From the NCBI GenBank assembly GCA_003978285.1, contig QOAB01000043.1:1-5274 (forward strand): a stretch of 5,274 nucleotides of DNA, written 5' to 3'. This DNA comes from Candidatus Thioglobus sp. GTDB taxonomy: Bacteria > Pseudomonadota > Gammaproteobacteria > PS1 > Thioglobaceae. Positions 1 to 5,274 of this stretch are shown here, one piece after another. A program made the position numbers and the translations under genes. Under the pieces are notes generated by a model that saw only the letters and a program-made list of their open reading frames with translations, had not been told where the DNA came from and made no database searches. Position 1 is the first letter of the stretch. Each line of letters begins with the position of its first letter.

Positions 1-782
1 TAGAAGTTGGGCTAGGCGGTCGACTCGACTCGGTAAATATAGTCGACCCTAATGTGAGTATCATTACCAATATCGCCATTGACCATACTGACTATTTGGG
101 CGATACACGCGAAGCTATCGGCTTTGAGAAAGCCGGCATTATGAGGCGTGATACGCCTTGTATTTGTGGTGACCAAAATCCTCCGACTTCACTGCAAAAT
201 CATGCCGATAATATTGGCGCATTGCTCACCTTTGCTAATCACCCATATCTTGGAAAAATCAGCTTACAAGGCGAACATCAGCAACACAATGCCGCCCTTG
301 CGATCGAAGCGGTTAATCAACTACAGCCGATGCTCTCTATAGATAAAAATCAATTATCTATAGGGCTAGAAAAAGCCAATATCTTGGCTCGTTTTCAAGT
401 CAAAACGGTTAATAATAAAACCATTGTGCTAGATGTTGCCCATAATGAAGCAGCCATCAAAAGCTTGGCAGAAACCTTAAAATCAAAAAAAGTACCAACC
501 TTGGCAATTTTCTCAGCACTTAAGGATAAAAATATTAAGCTTATGATTAATGCGATTGAGTCTTGCATTGATGAATGGTTAATCGTGCCACTTTCAGTTA
601 ATCGTGCAATCAAAATCCAAGACTTGGTTGAGAAATTTAGCTTATCAAGCAAAATCACCACTTGCAAGGATATGGAATCCGCTATCCATCAGGCGCTCAA
701 TACGCAACAATATCAACGCGTTGTTATTTTTGGTTCATTTCACACCGTAGCTGACGCCATGAAAATTCTAGATAAATATTAA
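1..782 (+). CDS. folC: Bifunctional dihydrofolate synthase / folylpolyglutamate synthase, 5'-truncated by window edge
   Basis: FolC adds glutamate to dihydropteroate and then further glutamates to reduced folates, using ATP, in the cytoplasm. The reading frame is open to the left edge. Codons start at base 3, and bases 1-2 (TA) fit the end of a Leu codon of the family LEVGLGGRLD motif. About 259 residues remain; E. coli FolC has about 422, so the N-terminal part with the P-loop is missing. Visible motifs, counted from the first full codon: EVGLGGRLDSVN (1-12), DHTDYLG (27-33), EKAGIMR (42-48), GEHQQHNAALA at the start of the C-terminal domain (90-100), DVAHN (144-148) and GSFHTVADAM near the end (244-253). 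The GTG at 54 is an internal Val codon, not the start. Oddities: the usual PGRFQ reads LARFQ (128-132), and the Pro normally after DVAHN is Glu; the catalytic-type Asp and His remain. The stop is 63 bases before cvpA. Assignment is firm; bifunctionality is assumed from the family. Confidence 0.95.
   Translation, partial: EVGLGGRLDSVNIVDPNVSIITNIAIDHTDYLGDTREAIGFEKAGIMRRDTPCICGDQNPPTSLQNHADNIGALLTFANHPYLGKISLQGEHQQHNAALAIEAVNQLQPMLSIDKNQLSIGLEKANILARFQVKTVNNKTIVLDVAHNEAAIKSLAETLKSKKVPTLAIFSALKDKNIKLMINAIESCIDEWLIVPLSVNRAIKIQDLVEKFSLSSKITTCKDMESAIHQALNTQQYQRVVIFGSFHTVADAMKILDKY
337..363. repeat. Perfect 10-bp inverted repeat inside folC
   Basis: CTATAGATAA (337-346) is mirrored exactly by TTATCTATAG (354-363) around a 7-base loop. 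In RNA the stem can extend by a U-G and a C-G pair to 335-365. It lies in frame inside folC and encodes a short LSI...LSI repeat. No run of T follows it, so it does not look like an intrinsic terminator. It may be chance in AT-rich coding DNA. Confidence 0.6.
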
Positions 783-785
783 GCC

Positions 786-812
786 TTCATGGTCTACGCA
801 TAGCGATATAAT
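786..812 (+). promoter_or_regulatory. Candidate sigma-70 promoter for cvpA-purF(-metZ)
   Basis: A perfect TATAAT -10 box lies at 807-812 in the short gap between folC and cvpA. The best -35 upstream is poor: TTCATG at 786-791 with a 15-base spacer matches only three of six bases, and there is no TG extension before the -10. Transcription would start near 819, giving a leader of roughly 27 bases before the cvpA ATG. With no terminator after folC, read-through from upstream is also likely, so this would be an internal promoter. Inferred from sequence only. Confidence 0.4.
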
Positions 813-845
813 CTTGTAAAATTAGCGATTAACTAGGGAGCACTA

Positions 846-1694
846 ATGAGTGATTTTTTTGCAAATATTTGGGAAACGATTGGCCTACTGGTTTGGTCTG
901 ACTGGCTAACGATTGCCATCTTAATCGGCTTTCTTGTACTTGGCATTAAACGAGGATTAGCCAAAGAACTCATCAACTTAGCATTCTTACTATTAGCCAT
1001 TGTAATCGCTTGGTTATTTTACCAATATTTAGCCGAAACACCAATCATCACCTGGCTAACGCTCTCTTACAAATCCCATTTAGCAATCGCTTTTGGCGTT
1101 CTCTTTATTGGTGTTTTACTAATCAAAAAAGCTTTATACAAACTTACAGCACTTTCATCTAGTGTTAGCAATCCCTGTGCACTTAATCGAATTTTTGCTT
1201 TGTTGATATTTTTCGCAACCACAACAGTTGTGAGTTGGTATTATTTAGATGGCGTTGCCGGACTGGGCATCATGGAGATTGTTGTTACCAATGAGCCTGT
1301 TCGAATTGGCTTGTCGTTCGCTATTGTTTTTGCCATTATCGTTGGCGTATGTTCTTCTATTTCAAACATGCTAAATATTTCAATTGGTTCAAGTAAGCCT
1401 TGTTTGCTTGAGTCATTTTTCCAGAAGATTTTAAATGGCTTACACAGTATTGACAGTGCACTCAACGCACGTAATGTTGACAGTACAAAAAACAAATTAC
1501 TGGGTGGTTTTATTGGATTGATTAAAGGCAGTTTGTCAATTTTAATCATGGTGCTGGTTCTGCAAAGTATTGAATGGATTTCCCAGCAATACTATTGGGT
1601 TGAAACCAAAGGCGCACTCAAAACTTTTCAAGATGTGGCTTCAGATATAAAACCTGAATTATCACAGCATTTATTATTTATCGAAAACGAATAA
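846..1694 (+). CDS. cvpA: CvpA family inner-membrane protein, enlarged
   Basis: CvpA is a multi-helix inner-membrane protein named for its need in colicin V production in E. coli; its molecular role is poorly understood. The start ATG has a good ribosome site, AGGGAG at 835-840, five bases upstream. The N-terminus shows the family signature: a first helix (about 19-37) running into GIKRGLAKELI (33-43), then a second helix (42-61). The C-terminal family motif GGFIGLIKG (220-228) starts the last helix (to about 240), followed by a soluble tail. At 282 residues it is much longer than the E. coli protein (162). The excess lies in the middle, where hydrophobic segments at about 78-95, 113-132 and 153-173 give roughly six helices instead of four, plus a polar loop at 174-216. 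Family and position just before purF make the call solid. Whether the extra helices are a duplication is inference. Confidence 0.85.
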   Translation: MSDFFANIWETIGLLVWSDWLTIAILIGFLVLGIKRGLAKELINLAFLLLAIVIAWLFYQYLAETPIITWLTLSYKSHLAIAFGVLFIGVLLIKKALYKLTALSSSVSNPCALNRIFALLIFFATTTVVSWYYLDGVAGLGIMEIVVTNEPVRIGLSFAIVFAIIVGVCSSISNMLNISIGSSKPCLLESFFQKILNGLHSIDSALNARNVDSTKNKLLGGFIGLIKGSLSILIMVLVLQSIEWISQQYYWVETKGALKTFQDVASDIKPELSQHLLFIENE

Positions 1695-1698
1695 GGAA
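1693..1698 (+). promoter_or_regulatory. Ribosome binding site of purF overlapping the cvpA stop
   Basis: AAGGAA lies eight bases before the purF ATG, and its first two bases are the last two of the cvpA TAA stop codon. This tight arrangement suggests that purF is translated from the same message as cvpA, possibly with coupling. It also supports the ATG at 1707, which puts the catalytic Cys directly after Met. Confidence 0.7.
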
Positions 1699-1706
1699 AA
1701 CAGCCT

Positions 1707-3224
1707 ATGTGCGGTATTGTTGGCATTTTATCCACCACTAAAAAAGACACGGCGCTTTATATCTATGACGCCTTAACCATTCTCCAACATCGTGGACAAG
1801 ATGCGGCTGGCATTGTTACTTCGCACAAAGGTCGCTTCTATATGCGCAAGTCAAATGGCTTGGTTAAAAATTCATTTAGAACCAAGCACATGTCCAAACT
1901 CATGGGTGATATGGGTATTGGTCATGTTCGTTATCCGACAGCTGGCAGCTCATCCGGTGCCGAAGCACAACCTTTTTACGTGAATTCACCTTACGGTATC
2001 GCCTTTGCCCATAACGGTAATCTAACCAATACCAAACAACTCGCAAAAGAGCTGTTCGAACAAGACCTGCGCCACATTAATACCAACTCAGACTCTGAAA
2101 TCTTGCTTAATGTATTTGCCAGTGAATTAGCCAAATTAAAAAAACAACGCATTAACGAAAAAGATATTTTTGATTCCGTGACTCAAGTACACAAACGTGT
2201 GCGTGGTGCTTATGCCACGATTGGCATGATTCCAGGCTATGGTATTTTTGGCTTTCGCGATCCAAATGGCATCCGTCCACTCATTTTAGGTAAACGCACC
2301 ACCAATGGTGGTACTAAATACATGCTCGCTTCAGAAAGCGTAGCACTCACTGCGTTGGGTTATCAAATTACACGTGATATCGAACCAGGCGAAGCTGTTG
2401 TGATTGATCGAGAGGGTAATATCTTTACACAACAATGTGCTGACAACCCTAAATACTCCCCTTGTATCTTTGAATTCGTCTACTTTGCACGACCAGATTC
2501 AGTTATCGACAATATCTCAGTTTACAAATCTCGTTTGAGAATGGGCGAGCGCCTTGCAGATAAAATTAGTCGAGAATGGGACGTTAACGATATTGATGTC
2601 GTGATTCCAATTCCAGACACTTCTCGTGTTGCTGCCCTGCAATTAGCCCATAAATTAAAAGTTAAATATTCTGAAGGTTTAATTAAAAACCGCTACATTG
2701 CTCGTACTTTTATTATGCCGGGGCAAAAACAACGCAAAAAATCAGTGCGACAAAAACTCAGCACGATTGAGCTAGAATTTAAAGGAAAAAACGTTTTATT
2801 AGTGGATGATTCCATTGTGCGCGGCACCACCAGTCAACAAATTGTACAAATGGCACGTGATGCTGGCGCTAATAAAGTATTTTTTGCCTCAGCTGCACCA
2901 CCGGTGCGCCACCCCAATGTTTATGGTATTGATATGTCCAGTGAAAAAGAATTTATTGCACACGATAAAGATGTTGACCAAATTTGCCAAGCTATTGGCG
3001 CTGACAAGCTGATTTATCAAGATTTAGATGACCTTATCTGGTGTGTCCAGCAAGGTAATCCAAATATTACTGAGTTCGATTGTTCTTGTTTTAATGGTGA
3101 GTATGTCACTCAAGATATTGACAAAAATTATCTTGATCAAATCGAATCTTTGCGTTCTGATTCTGCCAAGCAAAAAAACAACACTAACGAAAGTTCTGAA
3201 TTGATTTGTAATGATGTAGAATAA
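1707..3224 (+). CDS. purF: Amidophosphoribosyltransferase (glutamine PRPP amidotransferase)
   Basis: PurF catalyses the first committed step of purine synthesis, turning PRPP and glutamine into phosphoribosylamine, in the cytoplasm. At 505 residues it equals the E. coli enzyme. The N-terminal Ntn glutaminase domain begins MCGIVGI with Cys2 as nucleophile and no propeptide. Glutamine-site motifs follow: [10 protein letters not shown] (73-82), AHNGNLTN (101-108) and NTNSDSE (125-131). The C-terminal phosphoribosyltransferase domain has IPIPDTSR (300-307), the flexible loop [20 protein letters not shown] (330-349) and the PRPP motif [14 protein letters not shown] (363-376). Of the four Bacillus-type iron-sulfur Cys positions, those at VRHPNVYG (N404) and before C461 (D458) are not Cys, so no cluster is expected. 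A polar, Asn-rich tail (about 485-505) ends the protein. It sits 12 bases after cvpA, as in many gammaproteobacteria. PurF enzymes of this type are usually feedback-inhibited by purine nucleotides. No PurR-like operator was recognised. Confidence 0.98.
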   Translation: MCGIVGILSTTKKDTALYIYDALTILQHRGQDAAGIVTSHKGRFYMRKSNGLVKNSFRTKHMSKLMGDMGIGHVRYPTAGSSSGAEAQPFYVNSPYGIAFAHNGNLTNTKQLAKELFEQDLRHINTNSDSEILLNVFASELAKLKKQRINEKDIFDSVTQVHKRVRGAYATIGMIPGYGIFGFRDPNGIRPLILGKRTTNGGTKYMLASESVALTALGYQITRDIEPGEAVVIDREGNIFTQQCADNPKYSPCIFEFVYFARPDSVIDNISVYKSRLRMGERLADKISREWDVNDIDVVIPIPDTSRVAALQLAHKLKVKYSEGLIKNRYIARTFIMPGQKQRKKSVRQKLSTIELEFKGKNVLLVDDSIVRGTTSQQIVQMARDAGANKVFFASAAPPVRHPNVYGIDMSSEKEFIAHDKDVDQICQAIGADKLIYQDLDDLIWCVQQGNPNITEFDCSCFNGEYVTQDIDKNYLDQIESLRSDSAKQKNNTNESSELICNDVE

Positions 3225-3251
3225 GCGTTATTTAACGATTATTACCCAGAC

Positions 3252-4415
3252 ATGAAAGACTTAAAATTCGATACCAAAGCCATACGCGAAGGCTATCGAA
3301 CCACACAAGAGCAGGAGCATTCAGAGGCTATTTTTTTAACCTCAAGTTTTGTCTTTGATTCTGCCGAACAAGCCGCTAACCGATTTTCTAAAGAAGAGCC
3401 TGGCAATATCTATGCGCGCTTTACCAATCCAACAGTTGATGCATTTGAAAAAAAACTAGCCGCACTTGAAGATGCCGATGCTTGCGTTGCCACGTCAAGC
3501 GGTATGGCGGCAATCTTTGCTAGTATTATGGCCTTGGTTGAATCGGGCGACCATATTGTGGCTTCGCGTAATATGTTTGGCACTTCTATTGTCTTATTAA
3601 ACACCATTGTTAGTAAATTTAATGTTGACATTAGTTATGTTGATTTGGGTGATTTATCCCAATGGCAAGACGCAGTTCAAGACAATACAAAATTATTTTT
3701 GTTAGAGACGCCATCCAACCCATTGGGCGAAGTGGTAGATATCACTGCGCTTAGCAAAATCAGTAAAGCTAACAACATTTTACTGGCAGTTGATAATGCA
3801 ATTTTGTCTCCAGCATTACAAAATCCAATCAAACTAGGGGCGGATGTTGTGATTCACTCAGCCACCAAATACATTGATGGCCAAGGCCGTTGTTTGGCAG
3901 GTGCGGTATTAGCCAGTGAAGCTATTATTGAAAAAGTCAGCGCCTTCACTCGTTCAACAGGGCCAAGCCTCAGTGCTTTCAATGCCTGGATCGTACTCAA
4001 AGGCCTAGACACATTAAGCCTTAGAATGAAAGCACATTCAGACAACGCCCTTAAATTAGCAGTCTGGTTACAAACCCAAGATCAAGTTGAAAAAGTACAT
4101 TATTTAGGCCTTGAATCTCACCCAAACCATACCTTGGCTAGCACTCAACAATCTGGCTTTGGTGGTATTGTCTCGTTTGAAGTCAAGGGTGGTCGTGAAG
4201 CTGCATTTAAAGTGATTAATGCAACTGAAATACTCTCTATTACAGCAAATCTCGGTGACACTAAAACTACCATTACTCATCCGGCAAGCACCACGCATGG
4301 ACGACTCACTGACAATGAAAAACAACAGGCCAATATCACCGAAGGACTCATCAGAATCTCAGTTGGATTAGAAGATATAGGCGATGTGATAAATGACATT
4401 AGCAAAGGGCTTTGA
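3252..4415 (+). CDS. metZ: O-succinylhomoserine sulfhydrylase (PLP-dependent, MetZ type)
   Basis: MetZ makes homocysteine directly from O-succinylhomoserine and sulfide, bypassing cystathionine, in the cytoplasm. The 387-residue protein has the Cys/Met-metabolism PLP fold: YARFTNPT (54-61, phosphate and substrate contacts), SSGMAA (82-87), ETPSNP (152-157), D181 for the PLP ring nitrogen, HSATKYIDGQGR (202-213) with K206 as the PLP-binding lysine, LGD (334-336), THPASTTH (342-349) and R368 for the substrate carboxylate. The KYIDGQGR form and placement after purF match Pseudomonas MetZ rather than MetB/MetC, but cystathionine gamma-synthase or O-acetylhomoserine use cannot be excluded from sequence alone. 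The ATG at 3252 is the first possible start after an in-frame stop at 3222, yet no Shine-Dalgarno motif is visible before it. It lies 27 bases after purF with no terminator, so co-transcription is likely. Homocysteine would feed methionine synthesis with a folate methyl group. Confidence 0.9.
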   Translation: MKDLKFDTKAIREGYRTTQEQEHSEAIFLTSSFVFDSAEQAANRFSKEEPGNIYARFTNPTVDAFEKKLAALEDADACVATSSGMAAIFASIMALVESGDHIVASRNMFGTSIVLLNTIVSKFNVDISYVDLGDLSQWQDAVQDNTKLFLLETPSNPLGEVVDITALSKISKANNILLAVDNAILSPALQNPIKLGADVVIHSATKYIDGQGRCLAGAVLASEAIIEKVSAFTRSTGPSLSAFNAWIVLKGLDTLSLRMKAHSDNALKLAVWLQTQDQVEKVHYLGLESHPNHTLASTQQSGFGGIVSFEVKGGREAAFKVINATEILSITANLGDTKTTITHPASTTHGRLTDNEKQQANITEGLIRISVGLEDIGDVINDISKGL

Positions 4416-4423
4416 AGTATAAT
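4393..4423 (+). promoter_or_regulatory. Candidate sigma-70 promoter for fabA-fabB
   Basis: A perfect TATAAT at 4418-4423 begins three bases after the metZ stop. ATGACA at 4393-4398, inside the metZ coding end, matches the -35 consensus at five of six positions, but the 19-base spacer is longer than the ideal 17. Transcription would start near 4430, leaving a leader of about 25 bases before fabA. This would separate fabA-fabB control from the purF-metZ block. I could not recognise a FabR- or FadR-type operator around it. Confidence 0.55.
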
Positions 4424-4442
4424 TTTCGCTAAAGACAGATAC

Positions 4443-4447
4443 AAGGA
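4443..4447 (+). promoter_or_regulatory. Ribosome binding site deciding the fabA start
   Basis: AAGGA is seven bases before the ATG at 4455 but only four before the in-frame TTG at 4452. The spacing and the family N-terminus both favour the ATG, so the longer reading frame from TTG should not be used. Confidence 0.75.
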
Positions 4448-4454
4448 CGGATTG

Positions 4455-4961
4455 ATGCAAAACTCTTATTCATACGAAGAATTAATCAAATGCGGTAACG
4501 GTGAATTATTTGGCCCCGGTAACGCACAATTACCACAACCACCAATGTTGATGTTTGATCGCATTACACTGATCACAGACGAAGGCGGAAAACACGGTAA
4601 AGGCCAAATTATTGCAGAGCTTGATGTTAAGCCTGACTTATGGTTCTTTGGTTGTCACTTTAATGATGATCCGGTCATGCCTGGCTGTTTAGGTTTAGAT
4701 GCCATGTGGCAGTTAATTGGTTTTCACTTAGGCTGGCTCGGTGGTCCTGGCCGTGGTCGTGCGCTGAGTGGTAGTATCAAATTTACCGGTCAAGTATTGC
4801 CAACGGCCAAAAAAGTGGTTTATAAAATTGATTTATCTCGCGTCATTGCGCGTAAGCTTTACATGGGTATTGGCGATGCCACCATGGAAGTTGATGGCAA
4901 AATTATTTATGAAGCTACCGACTTAAAAGTAGGCTTATTCACTGATACAAGTGGTTTCTAA
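4455..4961 (+). CDS. fabA: 3-hydroxydecanoyl-[ACP] dehydratase/isomerase
   Basis: FabA dehydrates 3-hydroxyacyl-ACP and isomerises trans-2-decenoyl-ACP to cis-3-decenoyl-ACP. This is the step that introduces the double bond in the oxygen-independent unsaturated fatty acid pathway. It acts in the cytoplasm as a hotdog-fold dimer. The 168-residue product is close to the E. coli length (172) and aligns without gaps through the core. [15 protein letters not shown] (63-77) carries the active-site H68, and [11 protein letters not shown] (77-87) carries D82; the 14-residue His-Asp spacing is that of the E. coli enzyme. Also conserved are [12 protein letters not shown] (93-104), [12 protein letters not shown] (109-120) and the end [13 protein letters not shown] (156-168). 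The Asp rather than Glu in the second active-site position, the length and the linked fabB indicate FabA rather than FabZ. The start is set by the ribosome site at 4443-4447. Its stop overlaps the fabB start, and it probably has its own promoter in the metZ end. Confidence 0.98.
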   Translation: MQNSYSYEELIKCGNGELFGPGNAQLPQPPMLMFDRITLITDEGGKHGKGQIIAELDVKPDLWFFGCHFNDDPVMPGCLGLDAMWQLIGFHLGWLGGPGRGRALSGSIKFTGQVLPTAKKVVYKIDLSRVIARKLYMGIGDATMEVDGKIIYEATDLKVGLFTDTSGF

Positions 4962-5274
4962 TGAATAGAGTTGTTGTTACCGGCATGGGTATTGTTTCTA
5001 GCTTAGGCGCAAACTGCGGCGAAGTATTAGAGTCTTTAAAAACGGCTAAATCAGGCATTAAATTTGACGAAACTTATGCGGAGCTTGGCCTTAGATCTCA
5101 TGTTTCTGGTCAAGTTGCTGAAGTCGATTCGAGTGATGTTATTGATCGAAAAATGAAGCGCTTTATGGCAGATGCTGCGATTTATAGCGCAATAGCCTTA
5201 GATGAAGCTATCAAGCAATCTGGTTTAACTGAAGATCAAATCTCTAATCCACGTACAGGTCTTATTATGGGTTC
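4961..5274 (+). CDS. fabB: 3-oxoacyl-[ACP] synthase I, 3'-truncated by window edge
   Basis: FabB is the condensing enzyme that elongates the cis-3-decenoyl-ACP made by FabA, so the two together commit carbon to unsaturated fatty acids. The ATG at 4961 shares its A with the fabA stop (TAATG), a one-base overlap typical of translational coupling. Only a weak AAG-rich ribosome site lies upstream, within fabA. The frame stays open to the window end: 104 full codons plus two bases, about a quarter of a usual 400-residue protein. The N-terminus [16 protein letters not shown] (1-16) is the thiolase-fold start. The region LGLRSHVSGQV (42-52), IDRKMKRFMADAAIYS (61-76) and the final GLIMGS closely parallel E. 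coli FabB. The catalytic Cys and two His residues lie beyond the window. FabF is the main alternative, but the RSHV/IDRK/RFM pattern and the fabA linkage favour FabB. Confidence 0.93.
   Translation, partial: MNRVVVTGMGIVSSLGANCGEVLESLKTAKSGIKFDETYAELGLRSHVSGQVAEVDSSDVIDRKMKRFMADAAIYSAIALDEAIKQSGLTEDQISNPRTGLIMG

Noticed and set aside
20..47. Two GTCGAC copies near the left edge as a site or cloning scar
   Set aside because: Both fall in frame within a conserved FolC motif and encode expected residues, so no insertion or vector is implied.
54..782. A complete 242-residue FolC starting at GTG 54
   Set aside because: The frame continues upstream to the window edge with the conserved FolC motif EVGLGGRLDSVN, so the GTG is an internal Val codon of a truncated gene.
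1241..1549. Minus-strand open frame opposite cvpA, and similar ones opposite folC and metZ
   Set aside because: They lie entirely within well-supported + strand genes, have no recognisable motifs and no ribosome sites; they are shadows.
2298..2312. ACCACC-AAT-GGTGGT hairpin in purF
   Set aside because: A six-pair stem with a three-base loop that follows from Thr-Thr-Asn-Gly-Gly codons; nothing else suggests a function.
2895..2907. GCACC-ACC-GGTGC hairpin in purF
   Set aside because: A short stem inside conserved PurF coding sequence, explained by Ala-Pro-Pro-Val codons.
3226..3237. CGTT/AACG inverted repeat after purF as a terminator
   Set aside because: The stem is only four or five pairs, AT-rich with a tiny loop, and is not followed by a T-run.
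4452..4454. TTG as the fabA start
   Set aside because: Only four bases from the AAGGA site; the adjacent ATG has better spacing and matches the family N-terminus.

Overview
The window is an ordinary, densely coded chromosomal segment with every gene on the + strand. In order it holds folC (5' end cut off by the window edge), cvpA, purF, metZ, fabA and the first third or less of fabB (3' end cut off). Gaps between genes are 63, 12, 27 and 39 bases, and fabA and fabB overlap by one base. I see no RNA gene, mobile element, CRISPR array or convincing intrinsic terminator, and no gene-free stretch longer than 63 bases.

The organism is most likely a gammaproteobacterium. The paired fabA-fabB operon is a hallmark of proteobacteria that make unsaturated fatty acids anaerobically. 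The order folC-cvpA-purF-metZ matches the Pseudomonas-type neighbourhood, and folC-cvpA-purF also resembles E. coli. PurF is of the E. coli type: no propeptide and an incomplete iron-sulfur cysteine set. The DNA is AT-rich (about 40% GC by eye, not computed) and compact, and direct sulfhydrylation (MetZ) is used for methionine. This would fit a streamlined marine or symbiotic lineage such as the SUP05/Thioglobus sulfur oxidisers, but that placement is a guess.

Layout: positions 1-3224 carry the folate/purine block. FolC makes folylpolyglutamates that feed one-carbon units into purine synthesis, PurF catalyses the first committed purine step, and CvpA is a membrane protein traditionally co-transcribed with purF. 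Positions 3252-4415 carry metZ, whose product homocysteine is methylated with a folate-borne carbon, so the first four genes share a loose one-carbon/amino-acid theme. Positions 4455-5274 carry fabA-fabB, the unsaturated fatty acid branch point, probably with its own promoter inside the 3' end of metZ. A second perfect -10 box lies in the folC-cvpA gap.

No novel system is evident. The points most worth a second look are the enlarged CvpA (282 residues, about six membrane segments, with signs of a repeated helix pair), the absence of the SPOR-domain gene normally found between folC and cvpA, the two similarly placed internal promoters, and a perfect 10-bp inverted repeat inside folC.
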